From assembly GCF_032268605.1 (NCBI RefSeq), contig NZ_CP130318.1, forward strand, positions 4,501,501 through 4,565,500: DNA of 64,000 nt. Direction: 5' to 3'. Positions within the stretch are counted from its first letter, which is position 1; the number at the start of each line of letters is the position of its first letter. The notes beneath the pieces are model-generated. The model searched no databases and was not told the DNA's origin. It saw only the letters and a list, made by a program, of their open reading frames with translations. Both the position numbers and the translations under genes were made by a program. Of the stretch, positions 52,961-60,231 are shown piece by piece. Source of the DNA: Paenibacillus aurantius (GTDB lineage: Bacteria; Bacillota; Bacilli; Paenibacillales; NBRC-103111).

Positions 52961-54430
52961 TTATCCGTACCATCGGCTCAACCAGGCTTTCATATAGGGG
53001 AATGCGGTTTCCCGGTAAGGAAACCAATTGACGGCACTCTTGGCCAAGCCGCGCTCCCGGGTAATCGTTTTCGTCCGGCAGAAGGCAAGCAGCCCTTCCC
53101 GCCCGCGGATGCGACCGAATCCGCTTCCTTTCATCCCCCCGAAGGGAAGCCGGACGTCGCTGACCGGCACAATGACGTTGTTGATGCTGCAGCTTCCCGT
53201 CTCCAGCTCCCGGGCCAGCCGGAGGGCCCTCTTCCGGTCCTTCGTGAAGACGCTGGCCGAGAGGCCGTAGGGGACGGCATTGGCAAGACGCACCGCCTCC
53301 CTCTCCTCCCGGAAGGTCATAACCGGAAGCACGGGAGCAAACGTCTCCTCCTGCATGATCTTCATTCCGGGAGTCACGCCTGTCAGGACCGTCGGCGGGA
53401 ACAAGGGCGAATCGACTCCTTCCTCCCAGCCTTTCGTCTGAACCACCGCCCCGAGGCGGACGGCTTCGTCCAGCTGGGCCATCGCCTTCTCCCAACCGTC
53501 CCGGGTGGCCAAGGGGCCGACGTCCCGCCACCCCCGGTCTCCATAACGGAGCGAATTCGTCAGCCGGACGGCTTCCTCCGTGAATTCGGCGAAGACGCTC
53601 TCGTGGACGAGCACCCGTTCGACGCTCAGGCAAGCTTGGCCCGCGTGCAGGAAAGCTCCCCATACCGCGGCCTGTGCCGCCCGCTTCACATGGGCATCCC
53701 CGCAGACGATCATGGCGTCCTTGCCGCCGAGCTCCAGCTCGCAGGGGATCAGCCGGCCCGCCGCCCGCCGATAGACGCTTCTTCCCGCCTCGGTCCCTCC
53801 GGTGAAGAGCACCTTGTCCGGGCCGGCGTCGATCAGTCCTTCCACGGCCTCCCTCGCGCCCTCTGCAAGCTGAACGACCCCGGCTGGGAATCCTGTCTCA
53901 GCCAGCAGTTCCCGGAGCTTGGCGTTCAGCCGGGGAAGCCGTTCCGACGGCTTCAGCAGAACCGTGCAGCCCGCCATTAAGGCGGCCGCGGCCGGGACAA
54001 GCGCCAGCTGAAGCGGGAAATTCCACGGCGCCACCAGGAGCACGGTGCCGACCGGCTCCTGGAGCACCCGGGCCCGCTCGGACAGAAAGCCAAGCCTGCG
54101 GTAACGGCGGGGCCGCAGCATCCGGGCGGCTTTCTTCTCGTAATGCTTCAACCCTTGAGCCGCCGTAACCAGATCGGTGAAGAGGGCGTCCATCGGAGTC
54201 TTGGCCCCCTCCTCGCCCAGCAGGCCGATCCACTCCTCCTTATCACGGATGAGGAGCTTGCGGAGCCGGCGCACGTAGGCCGCCCGTTCCGGGAAGGACA
54301 GCCTCCTCCAGTCCGGCTGGGCGTTTCGGGCCGCTTCCATCATCCGCACGTACGGCGCTTTTTCCGGATGATCCGGCCCGGCAGGGTTACTTTCCGGCTG
54401 TTCAGGTTGATAAAAAGCGGGGAAGGTCAT
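52961..54430 (-). CDS. aldH: Aldehyde dehydrogenase, 4,4'-diaponeurosporen-aldehyde type
   Basis: A 489-residue aldehyde dehydrogenase. LLVAPWNFPLQLALVPAAAALMAGCTVLLKPSE is the cofactor region, LELGGKDAMIVCGDA holds the general-base Glu and AGQACLSVERVLVH the catalytic Cys. In staphyloxanthin synthesis AldH oxidises the terminal aldehyde made by CrtP to a carboxylic acid, the substrate of CrtQ, which is encoded next. ATG 54430 with AAAGGAGG upstream; the frame is open 25 codons further into the promoter. First gene of the aldH-crtQ-crtO-carH operon, divergent from crtP. Confidence 0.88.
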   Translation of the reverse strand: MTFPAFYQPEQPESNPAGPDHPEKAPYVRMMEAARNAQPDWRRLSFPERAAYVRRLRKLLIRDKEEWIGLLGEEGAKTPMDALFTDLVTAAQGLKHYEKKAARMLRPRRYRRLGFLSERARVLQEPVGTVLLVAPWNFPLQLALVPAAAALMAGCTVLLKPSERLPRLNAKLRELLAETGFPAGVVQLAEGAREAVEGLIDAGPDKVLFTGGTEAGRSVYRRAAGRLIPCELELGGKDAMIVCGDAHVKRAAQAAVWGAFLHAGQACLSVERVLVHESVFAEFTEEAVRLTNSLRYGDRGWRDVGPLATRDGWEKAMAQLDEAVRLGAVVQTKGWEEGVDSPLFPPTVLTGVTPGMKIMQEETFAPVLPVMTFREEREAVRLANAVPYGLSASVFTKDRKRALRLARELETGSCSINNVIVPVSDVRLPFGGMKGSGFGRIRGREGLLAFCRTKTITRERGLAKSAVNWFPYRETAFPYMKAWLSRWYG

Positions 54431-54464
54431 GCGGCAGCCTCCTTTGGCAAAGCCTCGACAATCA

Positions 54465-54504
54465 TTATTCAAACATTTGACACAATATGTACAGTGATTA
54501 TACA
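54465..54504. promoter_or_regulatory. Predicted CarH operator between aldH and crtP
   Basis: Four direct repeats at exactly 11-bp spacing: TTATTCA (54465), TTTGACA (54476), ATGTACA (54487) and TTATACA (54498); the last three match nTnnACA. They cover the promoters of both divergent genes. The last unit contains the minus-strand TATAAT, as in the array at 50324-50364. Confidence 0.75.
54477..54504 (+). promoter_or_regulatory. crtP promoter
   Basis: TTGACA (54477-54482), 16 bp, TATACA (54499-54504). Both hexamers lie in the predicted CarH repeats. The leader to the ATG at 54547 is about 36 nt. Confidence 0.65.
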
Positions 54505-54525
54505 ATGAAGAGGATCATTTGTCAT
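54497..54525 (-). promoter_or_regulatory. aldH-crtQ-crtO-carH promoter
   Basis: On the minus strand ATGACA (54525-54520), 17 bp, TATAAT (54502-54497). It overlaps the crtP promoter on the other strand. Confidence 0.6.
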
Positions 54526-54546
54526 CTACGGAAAGGAGAGTCAGTG

Positions 54547-56067
54547 ATGGGCTATGAGGCAGTTGTGGTTGGAGGAGGTCTGGGCGGCTTGTCCGCCGCC
54601 ATCCGGTTAGCAGCGGATGGCCACCGGGTAACGGTGCTGGAGAAGAACGAAAGAGCGGGAGGAAAGCTTAACGTCCGGTCCGGAAAGGGATTTACGTTTG
54701 ACACGGGGCCTTCGATTCTGACGATGCCGTGGGTGCTGGAGCAGCTGTTCGAAAGCGCCGGAAGAAGGCTCGAGGACTACCTGACCGTCGTCCGGGTCGA
54801 GCCTCAATGGAGAACGTTTTTCGAGGATGGGGTTAAGCTTGATCTGGTGGGGGATTTCCCTTCCATGCTGGAGGAGATCAAACGGGTTTCGCCCGCTGAT
54901 GCTTCCGGCTTCCTTTCCTATTTGCAGTACGCCCAGAAGATGTATGATCTGACGATGAAAGGGTTCTACCGGCGCAGCTTGTCCGGCCTGACCGATTTGA
55001 GAAGCCGCCATACGATGCCGGAGCTTATCTCGATGGATCCGCTGAAATCGATGCACCAGAGCACGGCCAAATACATCAAGGACCCCCACCTGCGGCAGCT
55101 TTTCGACTTCTTCATCATGTATATCGGCTCCTCCCCTTACGCCGCTCCGGCCATTCTGTCCCAGCTGGCCTACGTGCAGCTCGGCCTAGGCATTTACTAC
55201 GTGGAAGGCGGCATGTACCGCATTGCGGAAGCCATGCTGAAGCTTCTCGGGGAGCTTGGCGTGACCGTGAAGACCTCCTCTCCCGTTGAACAGGTCCTTG
55301 CGGACGGGAGGCGGGCGACCGGCGTCCGGCTTGCGTCGGGGGAGACCGTGGAAGCGGATCTCGTTGTGTGCAACCTCGAGGCGATCCCTGCGCACAAGTC
55401 TATTCTTAAGCAGCAGCAGGGAGCGGCTGAGGCGGCGGACAAGCTGAGCAAATACGCCCCTGCGGTATCGGGGCTCGTCCTGCTGCTCGGCCTGGACGGC
55501 AAGTACGACCAGCTGGCCCATCATAACTTTTTCTTCTCCCACAGCCCGGAAAGAGAATTCGGAGACATGTTCGACAAAGGCATCCCGACGGAGGATCCGA
55601 CGGTGTACGTCGGGGTTTCTTCGAAGTCGGACCCTACCCAGGCTCCCGAGGGCAAGGACAATCTGTTCGTCCTGACTCATGTTCCTCCCCTGAAGGATGG
55701 GGAGACGTGGGAAGGCCACCGAGAACGGTACCGCGAGCTGGTGCTGGACAAGCTGGAGCGCAACGGACTGGCCGGCCTGCGCAGCCGAATTGAGTTCGAA
55801 TACGTCTTCACTCCCGACGACCTCCGGGAGCTGTATGGGGCTAACGGCGGCTCCATTTATGGCGTGGTCACGGACCGCAAGCTGAACGGCGGCTTCAAGG
55901 TGCCGAGCAAGAGCGAGCTGCTCGACAACCTGTACTTCGTCGGCGGCTCCACCCATCCGGGCGGAGGGGTTCCGATGGTGACCCTCTCCGGGCAGCTGAC
56001 GGCCGATCTGATCCGCGAACAGTGGGAAGCGGAATCCGGCTCCGCCGCCGTCCGCAAGGGCGGTTGA
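54547..56067 (+). CDS. crtP: 4,4'-diaponeurosporene oxidase CrtP (CrtNb)
   Basis: A 506-residue FAD enzyme. VVVGGGLGGLSAAIRLAADGHRVTVLEKNERAGGKLN is the dinucleotide motif. FDTGPSILTMPWVLEQLFESAGRRLEDYLTVVRVEPQWRTFFEDG, YIGSSPYAAPAILSQLAYVQLGLGIYYVEGG, LAHHNFFFSHSPEREF and VGGSTHPGGGVPMVTLSGQ follow staphylococcal CrtP along its whole length. It oxidises a terminal methyl to the aldehyde, used by AldH. ATG 54547 with AAAGGAGAG 7 nt upstream; it is the only plus-strand gene of the cluster, divergent from aldH. A terminator follows. Confidence 0.88.
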   Translation: MGYEAVVVGGGLGGLSAAIRLAADGHRVTVLEKNERAGGKLNVRSGKGFTFDTGPSILTMPWVLEQLFESAGRRLEDYLTVVRVEPQWRTFFEDGVKLDLVGDFPSMLEEIKRVSPADASGFLSYLQYAQKMYDLTMKGFYRRSLSGLTDLRSRHTMPELISMDPLKSMHQSTAKYIKDPHLRQLFDFFIMYIGSSPYAAPAILSQLAYVQLGLGIYYVEGGMYRIAEAMLKLLGELGVTVKTSSPVEQVLADGRRATGVRLASGETVEADLVVCNLEAIPAHKSILKQQQGAAEAADKLSKYAPAVSGLVLLLGLDGKYDQLAHHNFFFSHSPEREFGDMFDKGIPTEDPTVYVGVSSKSDPTQAPEGKDNLFVLTHVPPLKDGETWEGHRERYRELVLDKLERNGLAGLRSRIEFEYVFTPDDLRELYGANGGSIYGVVTDRKLNGGFKVPSKSELLDNLYFVGGSTHPGGGVPMVTLSGQLTADLIREQWEAESGSAAVRKGG

Positions 56068-56135
56068 CGGTTGAACCGGCCGCTTGGTCGGATAGGCTCT
56101 TAAGCCGTTATTTTCCGATTGTCGGGCACAACCGC

Positions 56136-56175
56136 AAGAAACCCGGTCCAGCTGTTTAGCTGAACCGGGTTTCTT
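56136..56175. terminator. Bidirectional terminator after crtP
   Basis: AAGAAACCCGGTCCAGCT and its near-complement AGCTGAACCGGGTTTCTT, loop of four bases, one mismatch. It separates crtP from the convergent Dabb gene and serves both. Confidence 0.85.
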
Positions 56176-56245
56176 CCTAATTGTAACGATTTTTCTTGAA
56201 ACAGGTCATCATGCTTTCTGCCCGCCAATTGCTTGTGCCCCTGCC

Positions 56246-56548
56246 CTAAGCGATCGGGTAGTCCACCACGACGACATTATCGAGCAGGCCGTCCAGCGCC
56301 CGGACGAAACGCTGGTGAGCCGGGTGGGGCCCGTACGCCTGCAGCGCCACCTTGCTTTCGAACGTAACCCGAAGCCCGATGGCATAACCGCGACGATTAT
56401 CGGTCTCCTCGGTCACATTTCGCCCCGCCGTCAGTTCCGCGATTCCGGGAATCTCGCCTTTTAGACCGAGAAGCATTCCGAGCAGCTCGTCCTCCTTCTC
56501 TACCGTGAGCAAATCATTAAACCGGAAAACCACCAAATGCTCGTACAT
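56246..56548 (-). CDS. Dabb (stress responsive A/B barrel) family protein
   Basis: A 100-residue protein of the Dabb family: MYEHLVVFRFNDLLTVEKEDELLGMLLGLKGEIPGIAELTAGRNVTEE, then GYAIGLRVTFESKVALQAYGPHPAHQRFV. These are dimeric alpha/beta barrels with unclear functions. I begin at ATG 56548; an ATG three codons upstream stands too close to its ribosome site. It has no operon partner. Confidence 0.82.
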   Translation of the reverse strand: MYEHLVVFRFNDLLTVEKEDELLGMLLGLKGEIPGIAELTAGRNVTEETDNRRGYAIGLRVTFESKVALQAYGPHPAHQRFVRALDGLLDNVVVVDYPIA

Positions 56549-56615
56549 GTTCCCCATCCTTCCGCTTGCTTGGTTCTTGAAGTCTAGGCGCTTCCGTCGG
56601 GGGAAGGCCTCTTCC

Positions 56616-58124
56616 TCATTCTAGCTCTTCCCGCCCCCCGGTCAACACCGCCTCCTTCTCTTTATGCCCGAACATCCCTTTAACCTGTTCCTTGTTCTCT
56701 TTGGGACCGAGAACGTAGACCATGTCCCCCGGCATCAGCTCGGAGCTGCCCGTCGGAGCGACCATTTCCCCGTTCCGGACGATCGCCGATATCACCGTGC
56801 CGGAAGGAAGCTCCAGCCGGTGAAGGGGATGCTCGGCTGCTTCGGAACCGGCATTCACGGTCACCTCCCGCATCTCCATATCGGTCTCCTCCGTGGAGAC
56901 CAGCTCTAAGCTGTGAGGGGCCGACGGTTTCTTCCCGCTCGACAGGCCTAGCCTTTCCGCCAGCCAGGAAATGGTGGAGCCTTGAATCAGGGCGGAGGTA
57001 AAGACGACGAAGAAGACGACATTGAAGAACTTGACCCCGATGTTAAGCTGCGCCATAACCGGATAAGTAGCGAGCACGATGGGGACGGCCCCTCTAAGCC
57101 CCGCCCACGAGAGAAGAAGCTTCTCCTTTCCCGTGAACCGGGTGAAGAGGGTGCTTATGTAGACCCCGACGGGACGGGCGACGAACATCAGAATGAGGGA
57201 CAAGGCTACTCCTTCCATGATGATTCCTCTCAGCTGTTCGGGAAACACCAGCATCCCGAGCAGCGTAAACATGAGAATCTGCATCAGCCAGACGAAGCCC
57301 TCGTTAAAGCGGACAATGGCGTGCCGGTAAACAAACTCGGAATTGCCGATGGCCACCGCCGCGACGTAAACGGCCAGCAGGCCGCTTGCATGAAGCAAGG
57401 CCGAGCATCCGTAGCAGAGAATCGCGAAGGAAAGAGCGAGGATCGGGTAGAGGCCTGACGATTCCAGGTTGATGCGGTTGATAACCCACACGGCCAGCTT
57501 GCCGAACAAAAGCCCGAGCAACAGCCCGGCTCCCATCTCCCACAGAAAAAGCAGCGCCAGAACGAGAAGGCTCGTATCGGGAGCGTGAATAAGCTCGATC
57601 AGCGAAACCGTTAGAAACACCGCCATGGGATCGTTGGTCCCCGATTCCGCTTCCAGCGTGCTAGAGACGCTTCTTTTGACATTCTTGTTTCCCAGAACGG
57701 CGAACACGGCCGCGGCGTCCGTCGACCCGACTATGGAGCCGAAGAGAAGCGCCTCCAGCCACCCGACCCCGAGCAGGAATTTCGCCGCCACGCCGATAAT
57801 GCCCGCGGTCAGGAGAACCCCTACCGTGGCGAGGGAAAGAGCGGGCCCGGCCACCGGCCGGATATCCTTCCATTTCGTCTGCAATCCGCCGTCAAACAGG
57901 ATGACGATAAGCGCAAAGATCCCGAATATCTGGGTCAGGCTGGCGTTGTCGTAGAAGAAGTAATGCCCGATGAGCATCCCGACCGCTATGTAGAAGACAA
58001 GGGAAGGCAGGTTGAACCGTGCGGTAAATTTCGTCGCCAGAACCCCGAACAACAACAATGAGGCAAACAGCACAATAATAAAATCGTTTGTTATGACCGC
58101 CACTCCTTTGCCGGAACAAGCCAT
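56616..58124 (-). CDS. Potassium (or cation)/proton antiporter, CPA1/NhaP2-type
   Basis: A 502-residue protein. Residues 10-390 make up twelve or so helices of the Na+/H+ exchanger fold (LPSLVFYIAVGMLIGHYFF; LFGSIVGSTDAAAVFAVLGNKNVKRSVSSTLEAESGTNDPMAVFLTVSLIEL with the conserved Asp pair TNDP; WAGLRGAVPIVLATYP), followed by a cytoplasmic C-terminal TrkA_C/RCK_C-type domain (about 405-490: LELPSGTVISAIVRNGEMVAPTGSSELMPGDMVYVLGP). Relatives export K+ or Na+ in exchange for H+. The start is uncertain: ATG 58124 has a weak site, and the GTG at codon 8 is nearer to the better AAAGGAG but too close to it. Confidence 0.9.
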   Translation of the reverse strand: MACSGKGVAVITNDFIIVLFASLLLFGVLATKFTARFNLPSLVFYIAVGMLIGHYFFYDNASLTQIFGIFALIVILFDGGLQTKWKDIRPVAGPALSLATVGVLLTAGIIGVAAKFLLGVGWLEALLFGSIVGSTDAAAVFAVLGNKNVKRSVSSTLEAESGTNDPMAVFLTVSLIELIHAPDTSLLVLALLFLWEMGAGLLLGLLFGKLAVWVINRINLESSGLYPILALSFAILCYGCSALLHASGLLAVYVAAVAIGNSEFVYRHAIVRFNEGFVWLMQILMFTLLGMLVFPEQLRGIIMEGVALSLILMFVARPVGVYISTLFTRFTGKEKLLLSWAGLRGAVPIVLATYPVMAQLNIGVKFFNVVFFVVFTSALIQGSTISWLAERLGLSSGKKPSAPHSLELVSTEETDMEMREVTVNAGSEAAEHPLHRLELPSGTVISAIVRNGEMVAPTGSSELMPGDMVYVLGPKENKEQVKGMFGHKEKEAVLTGGREELE

Positions 58125-58191
58125 CTTCCTTACTTATCCTTACCCGCTTTCCTTTCTTTTAAAAAGCCCCCGGCGGGCAGGAACGGCAAAA

Positions 58192-58218
58192 AGAAAAGAA
58201 CCCGTTATAACAAACGGG
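58192..58218 (-). terminator. Terminator after the DoxX gene
   Basis: On the minus strand CCCGTTTGTTATAACGGG followed by TTCTTTTCTTTTT. It lies 25 bp after the DoxX stop codon. Confidence 0.8.
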
Positions 58219-58242
58219 CCCTTCGCTTACGGGTTGAGGCTG

Positions 58243-58647
58243 TTACGCCGCTTTGGGGGCGGCTTCGCGCTCCGGAAGAAGAAGACTGTCGAGAGCCAGG
58301 TAACGGCTGCCCGTCAGCACGAGCGAAACGGCCATGCCGAAGAGAGCCAGCTCCAGCTCATAGCCGGAGAACCCTTTGGCCAGCTTAACCTTGAAGATGG
58401 CTCCCAGCATAATGACGGCAAACAGGGCGCCGATCACGCGGGTTCCGAGTCCCAGAATCAGGCAGAGGCCTCCTGCCAATTCGACGACCGCAACCCCATA
58501 AGCCATAAAGCCGGGAAGACCGAGCGAGCTGAAGAACCCGGCCGTCTTATCCAGGCCCCCCTGAAATTTCAAATACCCGTGCACGGCAAAAACAAGGCCC
58601 AGTATGATGCGGGATAGCAAAATCCCTATCTCCATTTTTCTGTTCAT
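58243..58647 (-). CDS. DoxX family membrane protein
   Basis: A 134-residue protein with four hydrophobic helices. RIILGLVFAVHGYLKFQGGLDKTAGFFSSLGLPGFMAYGVAVVELAGGLCLILGLGTR is the DoxX domain, whose function is not settled; relatives are linked to redox or sulfur metabolism. ATG 58647. A perfect dyad (CACTACA-CTA-TGTAGTG) lies 27 bp upstream of the start and repeats the operator-like sequence in front of the BlaI gene 1.3 kb away, so BlaI is its likely regulator. Confidence 0.88.
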   Translation of the reverse strand: MNRKMEIGILLSRIILGLVFAVHGYLKFQGGLDKTAGFFSSLGLPGFMAYGVAVVELAGGLCLILGLGTRVIGALFAVIMLGAIFKVKLAKGFSGYELELALFGMAVSLVLTGSRYLALDSLLLPEREAAPKAA

Positions 58648-58673
58648 TATAAAATCTCCTCCTCTTGAATGAG

Positions 58674-58690
58674 CACTACACTATGTAGTG
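58674..58690 (-). promoter_or_regulatory. Predicted BlaI-type operator of the DoxX gene
   Basis: CACTACA-CTA-TGTAGTG, a perfect 7-3-7 dyad 27 bp upstream of the DoxX start. It shares the form CACTAC-N5-GTAGTG with the site at 60029-60047 in front of the BlaI gene. BlaI/MecI/CopY proteins bind TACA-TGTA dyads. Confidence 0.7.
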
Positions 58691-58755
58691 TTAATGGCTG
58701 TCAGGCAGCCGGCCCTTCTTAGGGTAAGGCGGGCCGGCTTCGAACGGCTAAGCAG

Positions 58756-59601
58756 TTAAAGCATGAACAACAGGGCGGAACCGATCAGCAGAAACGTGGA
58801 TGCCGATACGAGCACCGCGCGAACGGGAAGGTTTAGCGGCAGCTGTTTCGCCGGATCGAGAATATGCCGGATCCGGTCGTTGACCGAGGTTTCGGCGAAG
58901 GACACATAGGACAGCGGGAGACGGGATGGCTTGTCCCGCTTGAGCAGCTTCAAGAGAGCACTGCCTAAAGCTTCGGGAGAACCCATTCGTTCCATCGCGT
59001 ACCGGTCGGCCAAAATTTCCCTGGCCGTCCGGTAAGGGAGCTCGAGCCACCGGAGAAGCGGAATGTAGCGGAACACCGAGGCGAACAGCGAAAGCAGGAA
59101 GGTTTTAAACGGATCCCCGTGCTTCTGATGGTAGTGCTCATGATGCAGGACCGCCTCCAGCTCCCGGCTGTCCAGCAGGCGGATCAGGCCCGTGGAAAGA
59201 ACGATCTGCGGCTTCCACAGCCCGACCGTACAGGCGAGCGGCTCCCCGCTTTCCACCACGTGTACCGCAGCCCCGATCTTTCCGTACCGATGGTTGATCT
59301 CAGAAGTCAGCGGTTCCAGCTCGATTTCCTTGAGCCGCCGGCGAAACCGGAAGGACCGGATCGCCTCGCTTGCAAGCATGCCGGCGACCGCCGCTAACGT
59401 AAGCACCACAAGGCCGTCCAGAACATAGCCGACCACCGTCCAGCCGAGCTTCTGGAACACACTCTGGCAGAACTGAAAAAGATTGAATTTCCACTCCCGG
59501 TTAAGCAGATCTCCCGTCAGGTAGAGAGCCATTTCCAGTAAGATCATTCCGGCCGTCAGCGTACCCAGCAGAAACAGGTTACGGGATCGTTTGCTCCACA
59601 T
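58756..59601 (-). CDS. M56 family metallopeptidase (BlaR1/MecR1-like, no sensor domain)
   Basis: A 281-residue membrane protein with helices at about 8-28, 55-77 and 255-280. The zinc motif HEHYH is in AVLHHEHYHQKHGDP, with the third ligand region EILADRYAMERMG. It resembles the peptidase part of BlaR1 but lacks the extracellular penicillin-binding sensor domain of 250 residues. Such short M56 proteins are paired with BlaI-type repressors, which they or other proteases inactivate upon a signal. It starts 2 bp after the BlaI gene, so they are cotranscribed. The signal is unknown. Confidence 0.88.
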   Translation of the reverse strand: MWSKRSRNLFLLGTLTAGMILLEMALYLTGDLLNREWKFNLFQFCQSVFQKLGWTVVGYVLDGLVVLTLAAVAGMLASEAIRSFRFRRRLKEIELEPLTSEINHRYGKIGAAVHVVESGEPLACTVGLWKPQIVLSTGLIRLLDSRELEAVLHHEHYHQKHGDPFKTFLLSLFASVFRYIPLLRWLELPYRTAREILADRYAMERMGSPEALGSALLKLLKRDKPSRLPLSYVSFAETSVNDRIRHILDPAKQLPLNLPVRAVLVSASTFLLIGSALLFML

Positions 59602-59603
59602 GA

Positions 59604-60017
59604 TCAGCCTTCCTTCTTGAGTTCTTTGATTTTGCGCTCCAGCTTGTCCAGGAGATCGCGGTCGGCTTCCTCCAAAGCATCGAGCATGTGGTTGACCGCA
59701 CGAAGCCCGAATTCCTCCAGCAGGTCCTGTGTCAATTCCTTGGACTGGTTCTCAATGAATTCGTCCATGGTCTGGACCGGACGGTACAAGGCTCCCCGGC
59801 CCGCCGTCCGCTTGGAGAGGATTCCCTTGTCCACCAGGCGGTTCATGACGGTCATGACCGTATTGAAATTGGCGCTCTTGTCATGCTCCAGGCCTCTCTG
59901 GACATCCTTGATCGACATCTCGGGCCCGTTCCACAGAATGCTCATGATGCGCGCCTCCAGCGGGCCGAAAAACCGGTTCAGCCCCCTCTCGTTCGTCTTG
60001 AAGCTGTTGATCTTCAT
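59604..60017 (-). CDS. BlaI/MecI/CopY family transcriptional repressor
   Basis: A 137-residue winged-helix repressor: LGPLEARIMSILWN-type start (FGPLEARIMSILWNGPEMSIKDVQRGLEHDKSANFNTVMTVMNRLVDKGILSKRTAGRGALYRPVQT), then a helical dimerisation domain with a charged tail. BlaI-type proteins bind TACA..TGTA dyads as dimers. A matching dyad, ACACTAC-CCATT-GTAGTGT, lies 12 bp upstream of the start, and the same dyad precedes DoxX. ATG 60017 with AGGTGGGG upstream. It probably represses its own operon and DoxX. Confidence 0.92.
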   Translation of the reverse strand: MKINSFKTNERGLNRFFGPLEARIMSILWNGPEMSIKDVQRGLEHDKSANFNTVMTVMNRLVDKGILSKRTAGRGALYRPVQTMDEFIENQSKELTQDLLEEFGLRAVNHMLDALEEADRDLLDKLERKIKELKKEG

Positions 60018-60028
60018 GTCCCCACCTC

Positions 60029-60047
60029 ACACTACCCATTGTAGTGT
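60029..60047 (-). promoter_or_regulatory. Predicted BlaI operator, autoregulatory
   Basis: ACACTAC-CCATT-GTAGTGT, a perfect 7-5-7 dyad 12 bp before the BlaI start. It equals CACTAC-N5-GTAGTG, the form seen at 58674-58690. Confidence 0.72.
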
Positions 60048-60126
60048 TACGACAGGCAGGCGTCAACCCGCTCCATTCGGTGAAAATGGTGGAAGCTTGA
60101 CGGAAGAGTTCTGCCGGAATGCGAAT

Positions 60127-60157
60127 GAAAAAAGCCGTGCCTGTGGCGGCACGGCTT
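60127..60157 (-). terminator. Terminator of the ara operon
   Basis: On the minus strand GCCGTGCC-GCCACA-GGCACGGC followed by TTTTTT, 75 bp after the araA stop codon. Confidence 0.92.
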
Positions 60158-60231
60158 AAGGATAAGTTCCATGGGAGCGGTCGGCGAAGCGGGTAAAAAA
60201 TCGCCTGCCGGAAGCCCGGTCTTGCCCAGCC

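Noticed and set aside
54465-54504. Reading the 11-bp repeats as a CRISPR or iteron array.
   Set aside because: There are only four short units, they overlap two promoters, and no cas or replication gene is near; a promoter operator is the simpler reading.
58756-60017. A beta-lactam resistance (BlaR1-BlaI) system.
   Set aside because: The peptidase is only 281 residues and has no penicillin-binding sensor domain, and no beta-lactamase is nearby; DoxX is the only visible target.
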